A DNA stretch of 64,000 nt. Source: Bacillus sp. RAR_GA_16 (GTDB lineage: Bacteria; Bacillota; Bacilli; Bacillales; Guptibacillaceae). Each line of letters starts with the position of its first letter. Within the stretch, counting starts at the first letter, position 1. Shown here piece after piece: positions 36,401 through 44,897 of this stretch. The notes beneath the pieces were generated by a model, which did not search any database, had not been told where the DNA came from, and worked only from the letters and a program-made list of their open reading frames with translations. The position numbers and the translations under genes are program-made. The stretch lies in the NCBI RefSeq assembly GCF_020165985.1, contig NZ_JAIUKZ010000018.1, forward strand, positions 124,001 to 188,000. Reading direction: 5' to 3'.

Positions 36401-36514
36401 GCTAGCTCTCCCCCCTCTGAAGCTCTTTTTTCTATTATACGAGGGAATCGTCAAAATATCAATATTTTTCAGAATATTCCGATATAACTTTTTTAGTGGG
36501 TTTTTCTTTTCAGT

Positions 36515-36532
36515 TGCAAACGCTTGTTTGCA
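36515..36532. repeat. 18-base inverted repeat, possible operator
   Basis: TGCAAAC-GCTT-GTTTGCA at 36515-36532, perfect 7-base arms, resembling operators of the LacI type. It is 4 bases past the yokU stop. No T run, so its role as terminator is doubtful. Confidence 0.35.
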
Positions 36533-36535
36533 TTA

Positions 36536-36823
36536 TTAAAGTGGATAGCGATCAATGTCAAAATAATTTTTCTTTAGGAGTCTTTCCTGGCTCATTAATT
36601 CCTTATAGGAAAAAGAGGAAGGTAATTTCCTCGTATCAATCAGCATAAGCTGCTCCTCTACATCACCTACTAATTCATCCGTTTGATAACACATGCCGCA
36701 ATCACTACACTGAATCGACGGTAAATCACTGATTTCTACAGCTCTCGTTCCATCCGGTAGTTCCCAGTAGCCTTTATCAAGCGTTTCAAATGCGCCCTCT
36801 TGCTCGCACCATTTACAGATCAT
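36536..36823 (-). CDS. yokU: YokU family zinc-finger protein
   Basis: 95 residues with CKWCEQ and CSDCGMCY motifs (two Cys pairs, YgiT-type zinc ribbon) and a helical tail. YokU neighbours lysine 2,3-aminomutase genes in bacilli. Its ATG at 36823 overlaps the kamA stop by four bases (ATGA), so it is translationally coupled. Role unknown; perhaps regulation or maturation of KamA. Confidence 0.85.
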   Translation of the reverse strand: MICKWCEQEGAFETLDKGYWELPDGTRAVEISDLPSIQCSDCGMCYQTDELVGDVEEQLMLIDTRKLPSSFSYKELMSQERLLKKNYFDIDRYPL

Positions 36824-38229
36824 ACGCTTTCTTCTCCTTTCTCACTTCCTTTGTACTTCTGCTGCTCCGCATTAAATTTCTTTTCTTTCATTAAATCGCG
36901 CTTATCTCGCTTATCTTTCAAGGAGCTGTGCGCTGCATCCTGTTCATATTTCGACCGTCGATCAAAACGCTGGATCCCTTCAGGAACAAGATTGAACCGT
37001 TCATCCGTCATTAGTGAGTGGATGCCAATTGCAGGCTTTTTCTCCAATTCATAGACTTGATTAAAATACCGATCAGCTGTTCCTGGCGTGTAATTTTCTG
37101 GCTCTGGATAAGAAGTAATGACTCCTTCAAAGTTTCGTAAAATAACTTTATCTGCACTTTGGGATATCATGTAATTTGGTTGAAGAGCTATTTTCCCCCC
37201 GCCACCAGGTGCATCGACTACAAAAGTTGGTACAGCATAACCTGACGTATGCCCTCTTAAGCCTTCAATAATTTCCAATCCTTTCGATACTGGTGCCCGA
37301 AAATGCCCAATTCCTTCAGACAAGTCACATTGATAAATATAGTAGGGTCTTACTCGTATTTTGACGAGGTCATGCATGAGTTTCTTCATAATCGGTACGC
37401 TATCATTAATACCCGCTAATATAACCGCTTGATTACCGACAGGAACCCCTGCATCCGCTAGCATTTCGCATGCTTTTTTGGACTCTTCTGTGATCTCGAT
37501 ACTTGTATTAAAGTGAGTATTTAACCAAACAGGGTGATACTTTTTAAGAATACTACATAAGTTTTCTGTTATTCGCTGCGGAAATACAACAGGCGCTCTC
37601 GTTCCAATTCGAATGATTTCTACATGTGGAATCGCTCGTAAATTTTTTAAAACGTACTCAAGGATTTTGTCATTAATTAATAATCCATCACCGCCAGATA
37701 TGAGAACATCTCTCACTTCAGGTGTGTTTGAAATATATTGAATCGCTTCATCCAGCTGTTTCTTTGGAACCCCCATACCAATTTGTCCAGAGAAGCGTCT
37801 TCTTGTGCAGTAACGACAATACATGGAACATTGATTTGTGACTAGAAAAAGGACGCGATCGGGATACCGATGTGTTAATCCTGGTACAGGCGAGTCTTCA
37901 TCTTCATGAAGAGGGTCTTCAAGGTCATACCTCGTTTTATGCATTTCTTGAGAGATGGGCACTGACTGCATGCGCACCGGGCATCGAGGATCATCTGGAT
38001 TCATTAATGAAGCATAATAAGGTGTAATGTTTAAAGGAATGGTTTTCGTCGCAATCTTCACACCTTCTTCTTCGTCCGGGGTTAAATTCACGACCTTCTT
38101 TAAATCATCAAGCGTTCGAATCGTATTCGTAAGCTGCCAAATCCAGTCATTCCACTGATCCTCCGTTACATCCTTCCATAGTTCAATGTCTTTCCAATGA
38201 CGACCTGGTTTATAAAGTTGCATCAGCAT
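36820..38229 (-). CDS. kamA: lysine 2,3-aminomutase
   Basis: 469 residues; radical SAM enzyme converting L-lysine to beta-lysine with PLP and a [4Fe-4S] cluster. Cluster ligands Cys134, Cys138 and Cys141 in CSMYCRYC; PGGGGK carries the PLP lysine. The start ATG at 38229 follows AAGGGGGAATTTACT. An ATG at 38289 in frame is upstream of the sigma-54 transcription start, so it is excluded. Co-transcribed with yokU. Confidence 0.95.
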   Translation of the reverse strand: MLMQLYKPGRHWKDIELWKDVTEDQWNDWIWQLTNTIRTLDDLKKVVNLTPDEEEGVKIATKTIPLNITPYYASLMNPDDPRCPVRMQSVPISQEMHKTRYDLEDPLHEDEDSPVPGLTHRYPDRVLFLVTNQCSMYCRYCTRRRFSGQIGMGVPKKQLDEAIQYISNTPEVRDVLISGGDGLLINDKILEYVLKNLRAIPHVEIIRIGTRAPVVFPQRITENLCSILKKYHPVWLNTHFNTSIEITEESKKACEMLADAGVPVGNQAVILAGINDSVPIMKKLMHDLVKIRVRPYYIYQCDLSEGIGHFRAPVSKGLEIIEGLRGHTSGYAVPTFVVDAPGGGGKIALQPNYMISQSADKVILRNFEGVITSYPEPENYTPGTADRYFNQVYELEKKPAIGIHSLMTDERFNLVPEGIQRFDRRSKYEQDAAHSSLKDKRDKRDLMKEKKFNAEQQKYKGSEKGEESV

Positions 38230-38265
38230 AGTAAATTCCCCCTTCATGTAATCTACTTTTATACT

Positions 38266-38282
38266 ATGCAAGTTGCGTGCCA
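38266..38282 (-). promoter_or_regulatory. sigma-54 (SigL) promoter of kamA
   Basis: Minus strand TGGCACGCAACTTGCAT, the consensus -24/-12 element (TGGCAC-N5-TTGCAT). Transcription should start about 26 bases before the kamA ATG. Fits the sigma-54 activator gene upstream. Confidence 0.92.
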
Positions 38283-38294
38283 GCTCCATTATTT

Positions 38295-38311
38295 CTTTCT
38301 AGAAAGCTATG
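38295..38311 (-). promoter_or_regulatory. palindrome and shared motif upstream of kamA
   Basis: CTTTCTAGAAAG, a perfect 12-base palindrome at 38295-38306, runs into AGAAAGCTATG (38301-38311). The same AGAAAGCTATG recurs upstream of yodP. Possible activator site. Confidence 0.45.
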
Positions 38312-38342
38312 AGGGCACTAAACGGGTCATTTCTTAACCAAA

Positions 38343-38380
38343 TAAAAAAGTCAGAAGTGCTCATTATTCGGCACTCTGAC
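38343..38380 (-). terminator. Rho-independent terminator
   Basis: GTCAGAGTGC/GCACTTCTGAC stem (imperfect) and T6 at the end of the activator gene, before kamA. Confidence 0.85.
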
Positions 38381-39737
38381 GTTTACGTTTCGTAAGTTTA
38401 TATTGAAGTGTTTGTCTAGGAATTCCGAGCTGTTCTGCCGCTTTTTTCACATTGCCATGACAGTTTTTCATCGCATGTTGAATATGATCCAACTCCGTCT
38501 GACGTAAAATTTCTGGCAACGAATTTCCGACTTCCCGGCTCGGCTCCGATAGTAACATCGAAAAGTCTTTTTCATGCAGTATCGTTCCTTCTGCAAAATT
38601 CATCGCTGATTGAATCACATGCTCGAGCTCTCGCACATTCCCTTGCCAGCTTCTTTGACACAAAAGCAATTCCGCGTTTTTTTCAATGGATGTTATTTGT
38701 TTATTAAATTTCACATTATATTTTTTAATAAAATGATTCATAAGTTCTGGTATGTCTTCGCATCGCTCGCGAAGAGGTGGGATTCTAAGATAAATAACAT
38801 TTAATCGATAATATAAATCGACTCGCAATCGTTTATCATCTAGTGCTATTTCTGGCTCTTCATTCATTGCTGCGATGATTCGCACATCTACTTTTCTCGT
38901 TTTCCCTGCCCCTATTCTTCGAATGACGCCATCTTCTAATACCCGCAAAAGCTTAGCCTGAACATCAATCGGCATTGAATTAATTTCATCAAGAAAAAGC
39001 GTTCCACCATCTGCAAGTTCAAATAAACCTTCTCTTTCCTCAGCACCTGTAAAACTCCCTTTTGCTGTTCCAAATAGAATAGACTCAAGAATAGACGCAG
39101 GTAATGCCGCACAGTTTTGAGCAATAAATGGTCCTGATCGTTTCGATGCATTGTGAATAGACTGGACGAGAAGTTCTTTTCCAGTGCCCGTCTCCCCGTA
39201 CACAAGAACTGGGGAGTGGAGAGTGGCGGCTTTCATTGCTCGCTCCTTTACCTGCTTAAACAATGGATCGCTCGTTAAGATGTGCTCAAACGTATAACTC
39301 GTCCCATCGTCAAATTCTTTCGCCGTTTTCTTATTCATTTTGGATTGTAACTCCATCACTTTATCAGATAACGTTTTGATACGAGAGATGTCGCGCGCAA
39401 TTTCTACCGCACCTTCTAGATGCCCCTTTACCACAATGGGCAACGTTGTATTGACAGTAGAAATCAATTTTCCTTTCATGTTTCGATACGTTTGGTCTTT
39501 ATTAAAGATCGCATTCCTTGTTGTTAAAACATGCGATAATGTACTCGTTTCTTTCGATAAAGAAGGGAACGCCTCCAAATAGTGTTTTCCTAACACGTCT
39601 TCGACGAATAACCCATCGTGCTTTGCTGCCATTTCATTGTAGTAAATCGTTATGCCATAGTTATCAACCACATGAATGCCTTCATCAATACTTTCTAATA
39701 TGGCTTCAAACATACCTTCTGTTAATGTATTTCGCAT
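38364..39737 (-). CDS. sigma-54-dependent activator (KamR-like)
   Basis: 457 residues. PAS domain (about 8-115: IDEGIHVVDNYGITIYYN), AAA+ domain (Walker A GETGTGKE at 181-188, GSFTGAEE in place of the usual GAFTGA loop, then DGGTLFLDE) and a Fis-type HTH (GNVKKAAEQLGIPRQTLQYKL). Resembles RocR and KamR of the Bacillus cereus group. The GSFTGA variant still carries the Phe-Thr-Gly-Ala core. Placed between yodP and kamA, so it likely drives kamA. Confidence 0.92.
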   Translation of the reverse strand: MRNTLTEGMFEAILESIDEGIHVVDNYGITIYYNEMAAKHDGLFVEDVLGKHYLEAFPSLSKETSTLSHVLTTRNAIFNKDQTYRNMKGKLISTVNTTLPIVVKGHLEGAVEIARDISRIKTLSDKVMELQSKMNKKTAKEFDDGTSYTFEHILTSDPLFKQVKERAMKAATLHSPVLVYGETGTGKELLVQSIHNASKRSGPFIAQNCAALPASILESILFGTAKGSFTGAEEREGLFELADGGTLFLDEINSMPIDVQAKLLRVLEDGVIRRIGAGKTRKVDVRIIAAMNEEPEIALDDKRLRVDLYYRLNVIYLRIPPLRERCEDIPELMNHFIKKYNVKFNKQITSIEKNAELLLCQRSWQGNVRELEHVIQSAMNFAEGTILHEKDFSMLLSEPSREVGNSLPEILRQTELDHIQHAMKNCHGNVKKAAEQLGIPRQTLQYKLTKRKRQSAE

Positions 39738-39779
39738 AAACGTCCTCCTTTATGCCGAAAATTCGTCTTTCAATGCTCA

Positions 39780-40634
39780 TTATTCAGCACTCTTGATGAG
39801 CCGCTTACTCCATAAATTCATATTTTCCCAATCACTATAAATTCGCACGTTATTGACAAGCCTGCCACCATAGTGATAATTAAGCTGATATAAGACAGCG
39901 TTCATTCCAAAGGAACGGCTTCTTGCAATGGAATAGGCGTAATAAATCTTCTCTTTTAGTAGTTCTTGTTCTAAGGCCATAATTAAGTGACGCATCGTTC
40001 CCCCTTTTCTATTTTCTGATCGCGTTGCGCAATCCGTCATTTCTGCGTTTTTATTCGTGCGATTTATTTCTGCTGAAGCAGCGCTAACGATGCGATTATT
40101 TTCTTCCATTAGAAAGAAAATCGTATCATTTTTCATCACTTTCTTAATGTAGTTCGGGTTGTACATTGGGGTTGGATAAACAGCAAACACATTTTTATAG
40201 AGAAGTGCAAGCGCTTCTGCATCTGCTTCAGTCCCTTTTCTCATAAGTGGTTTTTCCGTTAAGGGAGATGCTTGCTTTCTTCGCACAGCAGCGAGTAACT
40301 GATCCTCTTCTATCCAGGAGGGGCTATTTCGACGCCAGTCTGCGTTATATAATGTCATGAGGTAAGCGTCGCTACCTAAATAATAGGCTTCAATCATGCC
40401 TTCAACGATATAGCCCATCGACAGAAAGTATGAAACGTGTTCACGCTGTACTTTCACAATGCATTTTGTAAACTCGTTTGTAAAGATAGTCTGAATGTGC
40501 TCCAGGATCGAATGCAAGTTACCATCATAATGATCAACGCGAATGCGCTCATTAAAGCGGTCAAACGTACATGTAAAGGTATAGTCTACTTCATAATAGA
40601 CTTGTTCTACTGCTTCTATTTGTTTATCGTTCAT
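39780..40634 (-). CDS. ablB: beta-lysine N-acetyltransferase (YodP/AblB)
   Basis: 284 residues with an N-terminal helical region and a GNAT domain from about 125, whose coenzyme A loop is seen at ENRKGGTMRHL. AblB acetylates beta-lysine on the epsilon amine. Together with KamA it makes N6-acetyl-beta-lysine, a compatible solute in methanogens and a catabolic intermediate here. Stop 43 bases before the KamR-like start. Confidence 0.88.
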   Translation of the reverse strand: MNDKQIEAVEQVYYEVDYTFTCTFDRFNERIRVDHYDGNLHSILEHIQTIFTNEFTKCIVKVQREHVSYFLSMGYIVEGMIEAYYLGSDAYLMTLYNADWRRNSPSWIEEDQLLAAVRRKQASPLTEKPLMRKGTEADAEALALLYKNVFAVYPTPMYNPNYIKKVMKNDTIFFLMEENNRIVSAASAEINRTNKNAEMTDCATRSENRKGGTMRHLIMALEQELLKEKIYYAYSIARSRSFGMNAVLYQLNYHYGGRLVNNVRIYSDWENMNLWSKRLIKSAE

Positions 40635-40697
40635 ATCCAGCCCTCCTACACTTCCTAATCAGTAGTTCTTCTTTCTAAGAAGGAACTCCTCTTAAAA

Positions 40698-40708
40698 AGA
40701 AAGCTATG
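40698..40708 (-). promoter_or_regulatory. motif shared with the kamA upstream region
   Basis: AGAAAGCTATG on the plus strand, identical to 38301-38311, about 65 bases before yodP. A second AGAAAG copy lies within 40 bases. No TGGCAC-TTGCAT promoter accompanies it. Confidence 0.35.
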
Positions 40709-40779
40709 TTAGCTTATTTTGATAATTTTTCGATTCTTGGGTCCTTCGAGTGAAACCTTTTTTCCACTCAATGAACCAA

Positions 40780-40805
40780 AAAGAAAAAGAGCGAATCCGC
40801 TCTTA
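40780..40805 (-). terminator. Rho-independent terminator of yodQ
   Basis: AAGAGCG/CGCTCTT stem followed by a T-rich end. It separates the yodT-S-R-Q genes from yodP. Confidence 0.82.
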
Positions 40806-42053
40806 TTCATTCGTTCCACACCATTCCATCAAGATATGAACATAAATTTCTGCTGCAAGCATCATTTGTTTAATTTCAATGTATTCATTCGGAAAATGAG
40901 CGACAGCAGTCTCACCGGGACCGAAAACGATGGATGGCGTCTGTCCTACTTCTTGCAATAAGCCCCCGTCAGTCCCCCATGGAGATGCTTCCACAACAAC
41001 ATTTTCACCTGTTATTTCTTCATACCTACGACGAATGATCGAGACAAGTGGATGATCTTCAGCTACTTCACCAGGAAGCCATCTCGCTCCAAACCATTCG
41101 ATCTTAACTGGATATTGAGCTAACCAGGCATCGTCCACATTGTTTATCGCCTGCATCATTTCCTCTTTCGCATGTTCGAGCTCTTCCCCTGGGATGACTC
41201 CCATTCTCCCTTCAATCACAACCTGATCTGGGACAGATGAGGGCCATTCTCCGCCCGAAATCTTTCCGACATTAATCGGAACAGGAATTGGGATAGTTTG
41301 GTAAAGTGGATCAGTTATGGCTTCGTTCCGTTTTTTCTCTAGATTTTGGATGGCAGTTAGAACTTTCGTCGCTTTCTCTAAAGCGGATACCCCTTCATAT
41401 CGCGTCCCACCATGTGCGCCTCTACCTGTTACGGTTAATCGAAACCACATAGACCCCTGCTGTTTTGGGAATATTTTCATTTTTGTTGGCTCCGGAATAA
41501 GCGCTGCGTCTGCTTTATATCCACGTTCAATCGCCGCAAGTGTTCCGGTTCCACCACTTTCTTCTTCGATCACGCTTTCAAAAATCACATCCCCCTTTAC
41601 CGTTATCCCTAATTCTTTCATACACCGTAAGGCAAGTAACATAGAGGTATTACCGCCTTTCATATCCGTTGCTCCTCTACCGAAAAGTCGTCCGTCCTTT
41701 ACCACGCCACTATAGGGATGCTCTGTCCAATCACTTTGATTCCCCGGGGGCACAACGTCAATGTGACCATTTAAGATGAGCGATCGACCGCCACCTTTTC
41801 CTTTCCACACACCAACGATATTTGGACTTTGTGAGAAATCGGTGCGATTGGCACAGAATGCATCATGATTAATCGTCTCCACCCCAGGAATAAATCGATC
41901 CACAACCATGTCTAATTGATGAAGCTCTTCTTCCACAAGACGTTGAACTTCTGCCTCATTCCCTTGAACACTGTCACATTGAACAAATCGTTGAAGCATT
42001 TCAATACCTCTATCTTGATTTTGCTCCATCCAGTTTTTTATTTTATTCTTCAA
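40803..42053 (-). CDS. yodQ: M20 family deacylase (YodQ)
   Basis: 416 residues. Metal ligands: NGHIDVVPPG, RGATDMKGG, EEESGG, and a late His in TAVAHFPNEYIE. Peptidase M20 (ArgE/DapE) type; in the lysine pathway it most likely removes the N6-acetyl group. Overlaps yodR by 11 bases. Confidence 0.85.
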   Translation of the reverse strand: MKNKIKNWMEQNQDRGIEMLQRFVQCDSVQGNEAEVQRLVEEELHQLDMVVDRFIPGVETINHDAFCANRTDFSQSPNIVGVWKGKGGGRSLILNGHIDVVPPGNQSDWTEHPYSGVVKDGRLFGRGATDMKGGNTSMLLALRCMKELGITVKGDVIFESVIEEESGGTGTLAAIERGYKADAALIPEPTKMKIFPKQQGSMWFRLTVTGRGAHGGTRYEGVSALEKATKVLTAIQNLEKKRNEAITDPLYQTIPIPVPINVGKISGGEWPSSVPDQVVIEGRMGVIPGEELEHAKEEMMQAINNVDDAWLAQYPVKIEWFGARWLPGEVAEDHPLVSIIRRRYEEITGENVVVEASPWGTDGGLLQEVGQTPSIVFGPGETAVAHFPNEYIEIKQMMLAAEIYVHILMEWCGTNE

Positions 42054-42711
42054 TCGTTTGCCTCCTCACATGACCAACATTAACCTTAGCTTCTGTCGTG
42101 TTTAAAACATCCTCAATGGAATAGCCAGGCATGACCTCCAAAAGAAACAGTTCACCACGATCCACCTTCATGACCGCTCGCTCCGTCATGATCATATGGG
42201 CTCCTTCTTTCACCGTTAAGGGCAAGGAACATTCTTGTACAATTTTAGGATGACCCTCCTTCGTTGTATGGCTCATTAAAACAATCACCTTCTTGGCTTT
42301 TTGGGCAAGATCAATCGCTCCCCCCATCCCTGGGACCCTTTTCCCAGGAACAATCCAGTTGGCTATATCACCTTTTCCACTAACTTCGAGAGCACCAAGA
42401 ATCGTTAAATCGAGGTATCCTCTTCTTACCATCCCAAACGCCTCTGCGCTGTCAAAAAAAGAAGCACCTGGTTGAATGGTGACAGGATATCCGCCGGCGT
42501 TCGATAGGTTTCCGTCTTCATGACCTGGTTCTGGGCTACCTCCCATACCGAGAATTCCGTTTTCCGTATGAAGCACAACGTCTAGGCTAGGTGAAATATA
42601 ATCGGCTACTAATGTAGGGATGCCGATACCAAGGTTCACCATCATGCCATAGGTGACTTCCCGTGCAGCTCTTTCTGCGATTAACCTTCTCGTTTCAGCT
42701 CCCATACCCAT
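42043..42711 (-). CDS. yodR: 3-oxoacid CoA-transferase subunit B (YodR)
   Basis: 222 residues from the ATG at 42711, 10 bases after AAAGGGG; a TTG at 42717 is nearer to that site. The HTENGILG motif holds the catalytic Glu that forms the CoA thioester, followed by NLGIGIP near the start. Transfers CoA from an acyl-CoA to a 3-keto acid. Overlaps yodS. Confidence 0.85.
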   Translation of the reverse strand: MGMGAETRRLIAERAAREVTYGMMVNLGIGIPTLVADYISPSLDVVLHTENGILGMGGSPEPGHEDGNLSNAGGYPVTIQPGASFFDSAEAFGMVRRGYLDLTILGALEVSGKGDIANWIVPGKRVPGMGGAIDLAQKAKKVIVLMSHTTKEGHPKIVQECSLPLTVKEGAHMIMTERAVMKVDRGELFLLEVMPGYSIEDVLNTTEAKVNVGHVRRQTIEE

Positions 42712-43373
42712 TTCCAATCAACCCCTTTGCTTTTGATCACGTGATCGACAAAAACGCCCTGCGTTACAATTTGTTCAGGATCTAGTTCGCCGATCTGGAC
42801 AATTTCAGCCGCTTCCGCTATCGTAAGATCCCCTGCCTGTGCCATCAGAGGATTCGTATTGCGTGCGCTTTGATCATAAAGCAAGTTTCCAAATAAATCG
42901 GCTTGTTTACACGCTACAATCGATAGATCTGCTGTTAACGCAGGTTCAATCATATATTCCCTTCCATGTATATACGTTTTTTCTTTTCCCTCTTCCACCG
43001 ATGTCCCGAGCCCTACATCGACTAAAATCCCACCAAGTCCCATTCCGCCTGCACGAATTTTCTCAGCAAGGGTCCCCTGAGGATAGAAGTGGACATTCAG
43101 CTCTCCTCGATGCATTTGTTTACCAGCTTCCGGATTGGATCCAATATGTGATGCGATAAGGGTTGAAACTCGTTTTTCCGTTACAAGCTTGCCTGTTCCA
43201 ATCCATGGAAATCCCGCATCGTTACAAATTAATGTAATGTTTTTAATGCCAGAATCGAGTATCCAATCAATAAGCGACGGAGGTGACCCGACTCCACCAA
43301 ATCCACCGCACATAATGGTCATGTTATCTCTTAAGATATTTAACTCAGTCAATTTGCATGCCTTGCTTCTCAT
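42681..43373 (-). CDS. yodS: 3-oxoacid CoA-transferase subunit A (YodS)
   Basis: 230 residues; glycine-rich motif MCGGFGGVGSPPSLID near the start, then GMGLGGILVDVGLGT. Partners with YodR as a two-subunit class I CoA-transferase. Next to the aminotransferase gene yodT, 19 bases away. Confidence 0.85.
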   Translation of the reverse strand: MRSKACKLTELNILRDNMTIMCGGFGGVGSPPSLIDWILDSGIKNITLICNDAGFPWIGTGKLVTEKRVSTLIASHIGSNPEAGKQMHRGELNVHFYPQGTLAEKIRAGGMGLGGILVDVGLGTSVEEGKEKTYIHGREYMIEPALTADLSIVACKQADLFGNLLYDQSARNTNPLMAQAGDLTIAEAAEIVQIGELDPEQIVTQGVFVDHVIKSKGVDWKWVWELKREG

Positions 43374-43391
43374 TGTGAGTCCCTCCCATCA

Positions 43392-44762
43392 TCAGCTGAT
43401 CGAGCGCCTTACATAGAGTCCTTCTGCTTCAAGCTCCTTCTCCAGTTCTCGTAATGCTACGTTCAATTTAGATAAAATAAGATGAACTTCATTTTCTTGA
43501 ATAACAAGAGGAGGGGCTACAATAACAGCGTCACCCGCCATCCCATTTAACCCACCTGCAGCTGTATACACTAAAAGACCGGCTTCATAACACTTTCGAA
43601 TAAAACGATTGGTTACTTCGTGATGAAGCGAAAATGGCTCTTTTGTAACGTGATTTTGAACAAATTCAAGGCCAGTTAATAACCCCAATCCTCTTACATC
43701 ACCGATAATGGGAAATTGTGCTTGTAACTCTTTTAATCCTTTCATTAAAATAGCACCACTTTTTTCAGCATTGTGAACTACATCGTTCTTTTCGATATAG
43801 TCAAGAACAGCGAGGCAAATCGCGGAAGATAATGGGTTGGCGCTAAACGTATGCCCACTTAATACCACCTTTGAGCCCCGTTCAATTTCTTGAATAATGC
43901 GATCAGATACTAATGTTGCCGCCATCGGTGTATAACCGGCACTCATTCCTTTTCCAAGCGCCAATAGATCCGGTGTAATTCCCCAGTGTTCCATTGCATA
44001 CATTTTGCCTGTTCGCCCAACTCCTGTCATAACTTCATCCGCAATGAACAGGATGTCATACCGATCGCATACGGCTTTCATTTCTTTAAAATAATGTTCA
44101 GGCGGGACAACAGCACCTCCAGAAGCACCAATCACTGGCTCGCAAACAAATGCTGCGATCGTTTCAGCACCTAGTCGCTGAATCGTTTGCTCAAATTCAA
44201 GAGCATACTGCTTCGAACAATTCGGACAATGTTCTTGAAAGGAGCACCGATAACAATAAGGAGGTGATAGGGCTGGATAGTGTTCTAGTAACGCATTAAA
44301 ACGACTTCTGCGAATGACGTGTCCTGACATCGATAGCGCACCCATTGTGATCCCATGGTAGCTCATCCACCTTGATATGATTCTGTTCTTCGTCGGACGA
44401 CCTAGTTCCTGCCAGTACTGCACAGCGATCTTGAGAGCAGTTTCCATTGCTTCGGAACCACTGTTCACAAAAAACACCCAATCAAGATCACCAGGAGCAG
44501 ACTGACAAAGCCGTTCTGCCAGCTGCTCAGCTGAAGAACTAGTAAATTGAGAACGATACACAAACGACACCTGGTCTGCCTGCGCTACCATCGCTTCCTT
44601 TATTTCCGAAACCCCATGCCCTATGTTTGCTGTAACAGCACCTGAGCATCCATCAATAAAAGGATGACCATGTTCATCGTATAAGTAAATTCCTTTCCCA
44701 TGAGAAATAACCGCATAATCCAGCCCAAGCAAAGGTTTAATCAAGTGGGTTCTTTTCGTCAT
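43392..44762 (-). CDS. yodT: class III aminotransferase (YodT)
   Basis: 456 residues, PLP fold I. SGAVTANIGHG, FVNSGSEAMETALK, FIADEVMTGVGRTG and the lysine in LALGKGMSAGYTPMA. It carries extra Cys between 168 and 182 (YCYRCSFQEHCPNCSKQY) that look metal-binding and are unusual for the family. Probably removes the beta-amino group of N6-acetyl-beta-lysine. First gene of the yodT-S-R-Q operon; divergent from the PucR-type regulator. Confidence 0.85.
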   Translation of the reverse strand: MTKRTHLIKPLLGLDYAVISHGKGIYLYDEHGHPFIDGCSGAVTANIGHGVSEIKEAMVAQADQVSFVYRSQFTSSSAEQLAERLCQSAPGDLDWVFFVNSGSEAMETALKIAVQYWQELGRPTKNRIISRWMSYHGITMGALSMSGHVIRRSRFNALLEHYPALSPPYCYRCSFQEHCPNCSKQYALEFEQTIQRLGAETIAAFVCEPVIGASGGAVVPPEHYFKEMKAVCDRYDILFIADEVMTGVGRTGKMYAMEHWGITPDLLALGKGMSAGYTPMAATLVSDRIIQEIERGSKVVLSGHTFSANPLSSAICLAVLDYIEKNDVVHNAEKSGAILMKGLKELQAQFPIIGDVRGLGLLTGLEFVQNHVTKEPFSLHHEVTNRFIRKCYEAGLLVYTAAGGLNGMAGDAVIVAPPLVIQENEVHLILSKLNVALRELEKELEAEGLYVRRSIS

Positions 44763-44897
44763 GATAGATTCGTCACCTCACTTTTTTTGTCTATATCACT
44801 AGCCTATGTGGGAAAAGACATAAATTCTATTCCACACCATCTACAAAAAATTCTGACTTTATTGTACGATTTGGATAAGAGGATTGGGGGATCATCT

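Noticed and set aside
44700-44897. Long N-terminal extension of the PucR-type regulator
   Set aside because: The extension overlaps the divergent yodT start and promoter region; ATG at 44898 has a strong ribosome site and gives the canonical PucR start.
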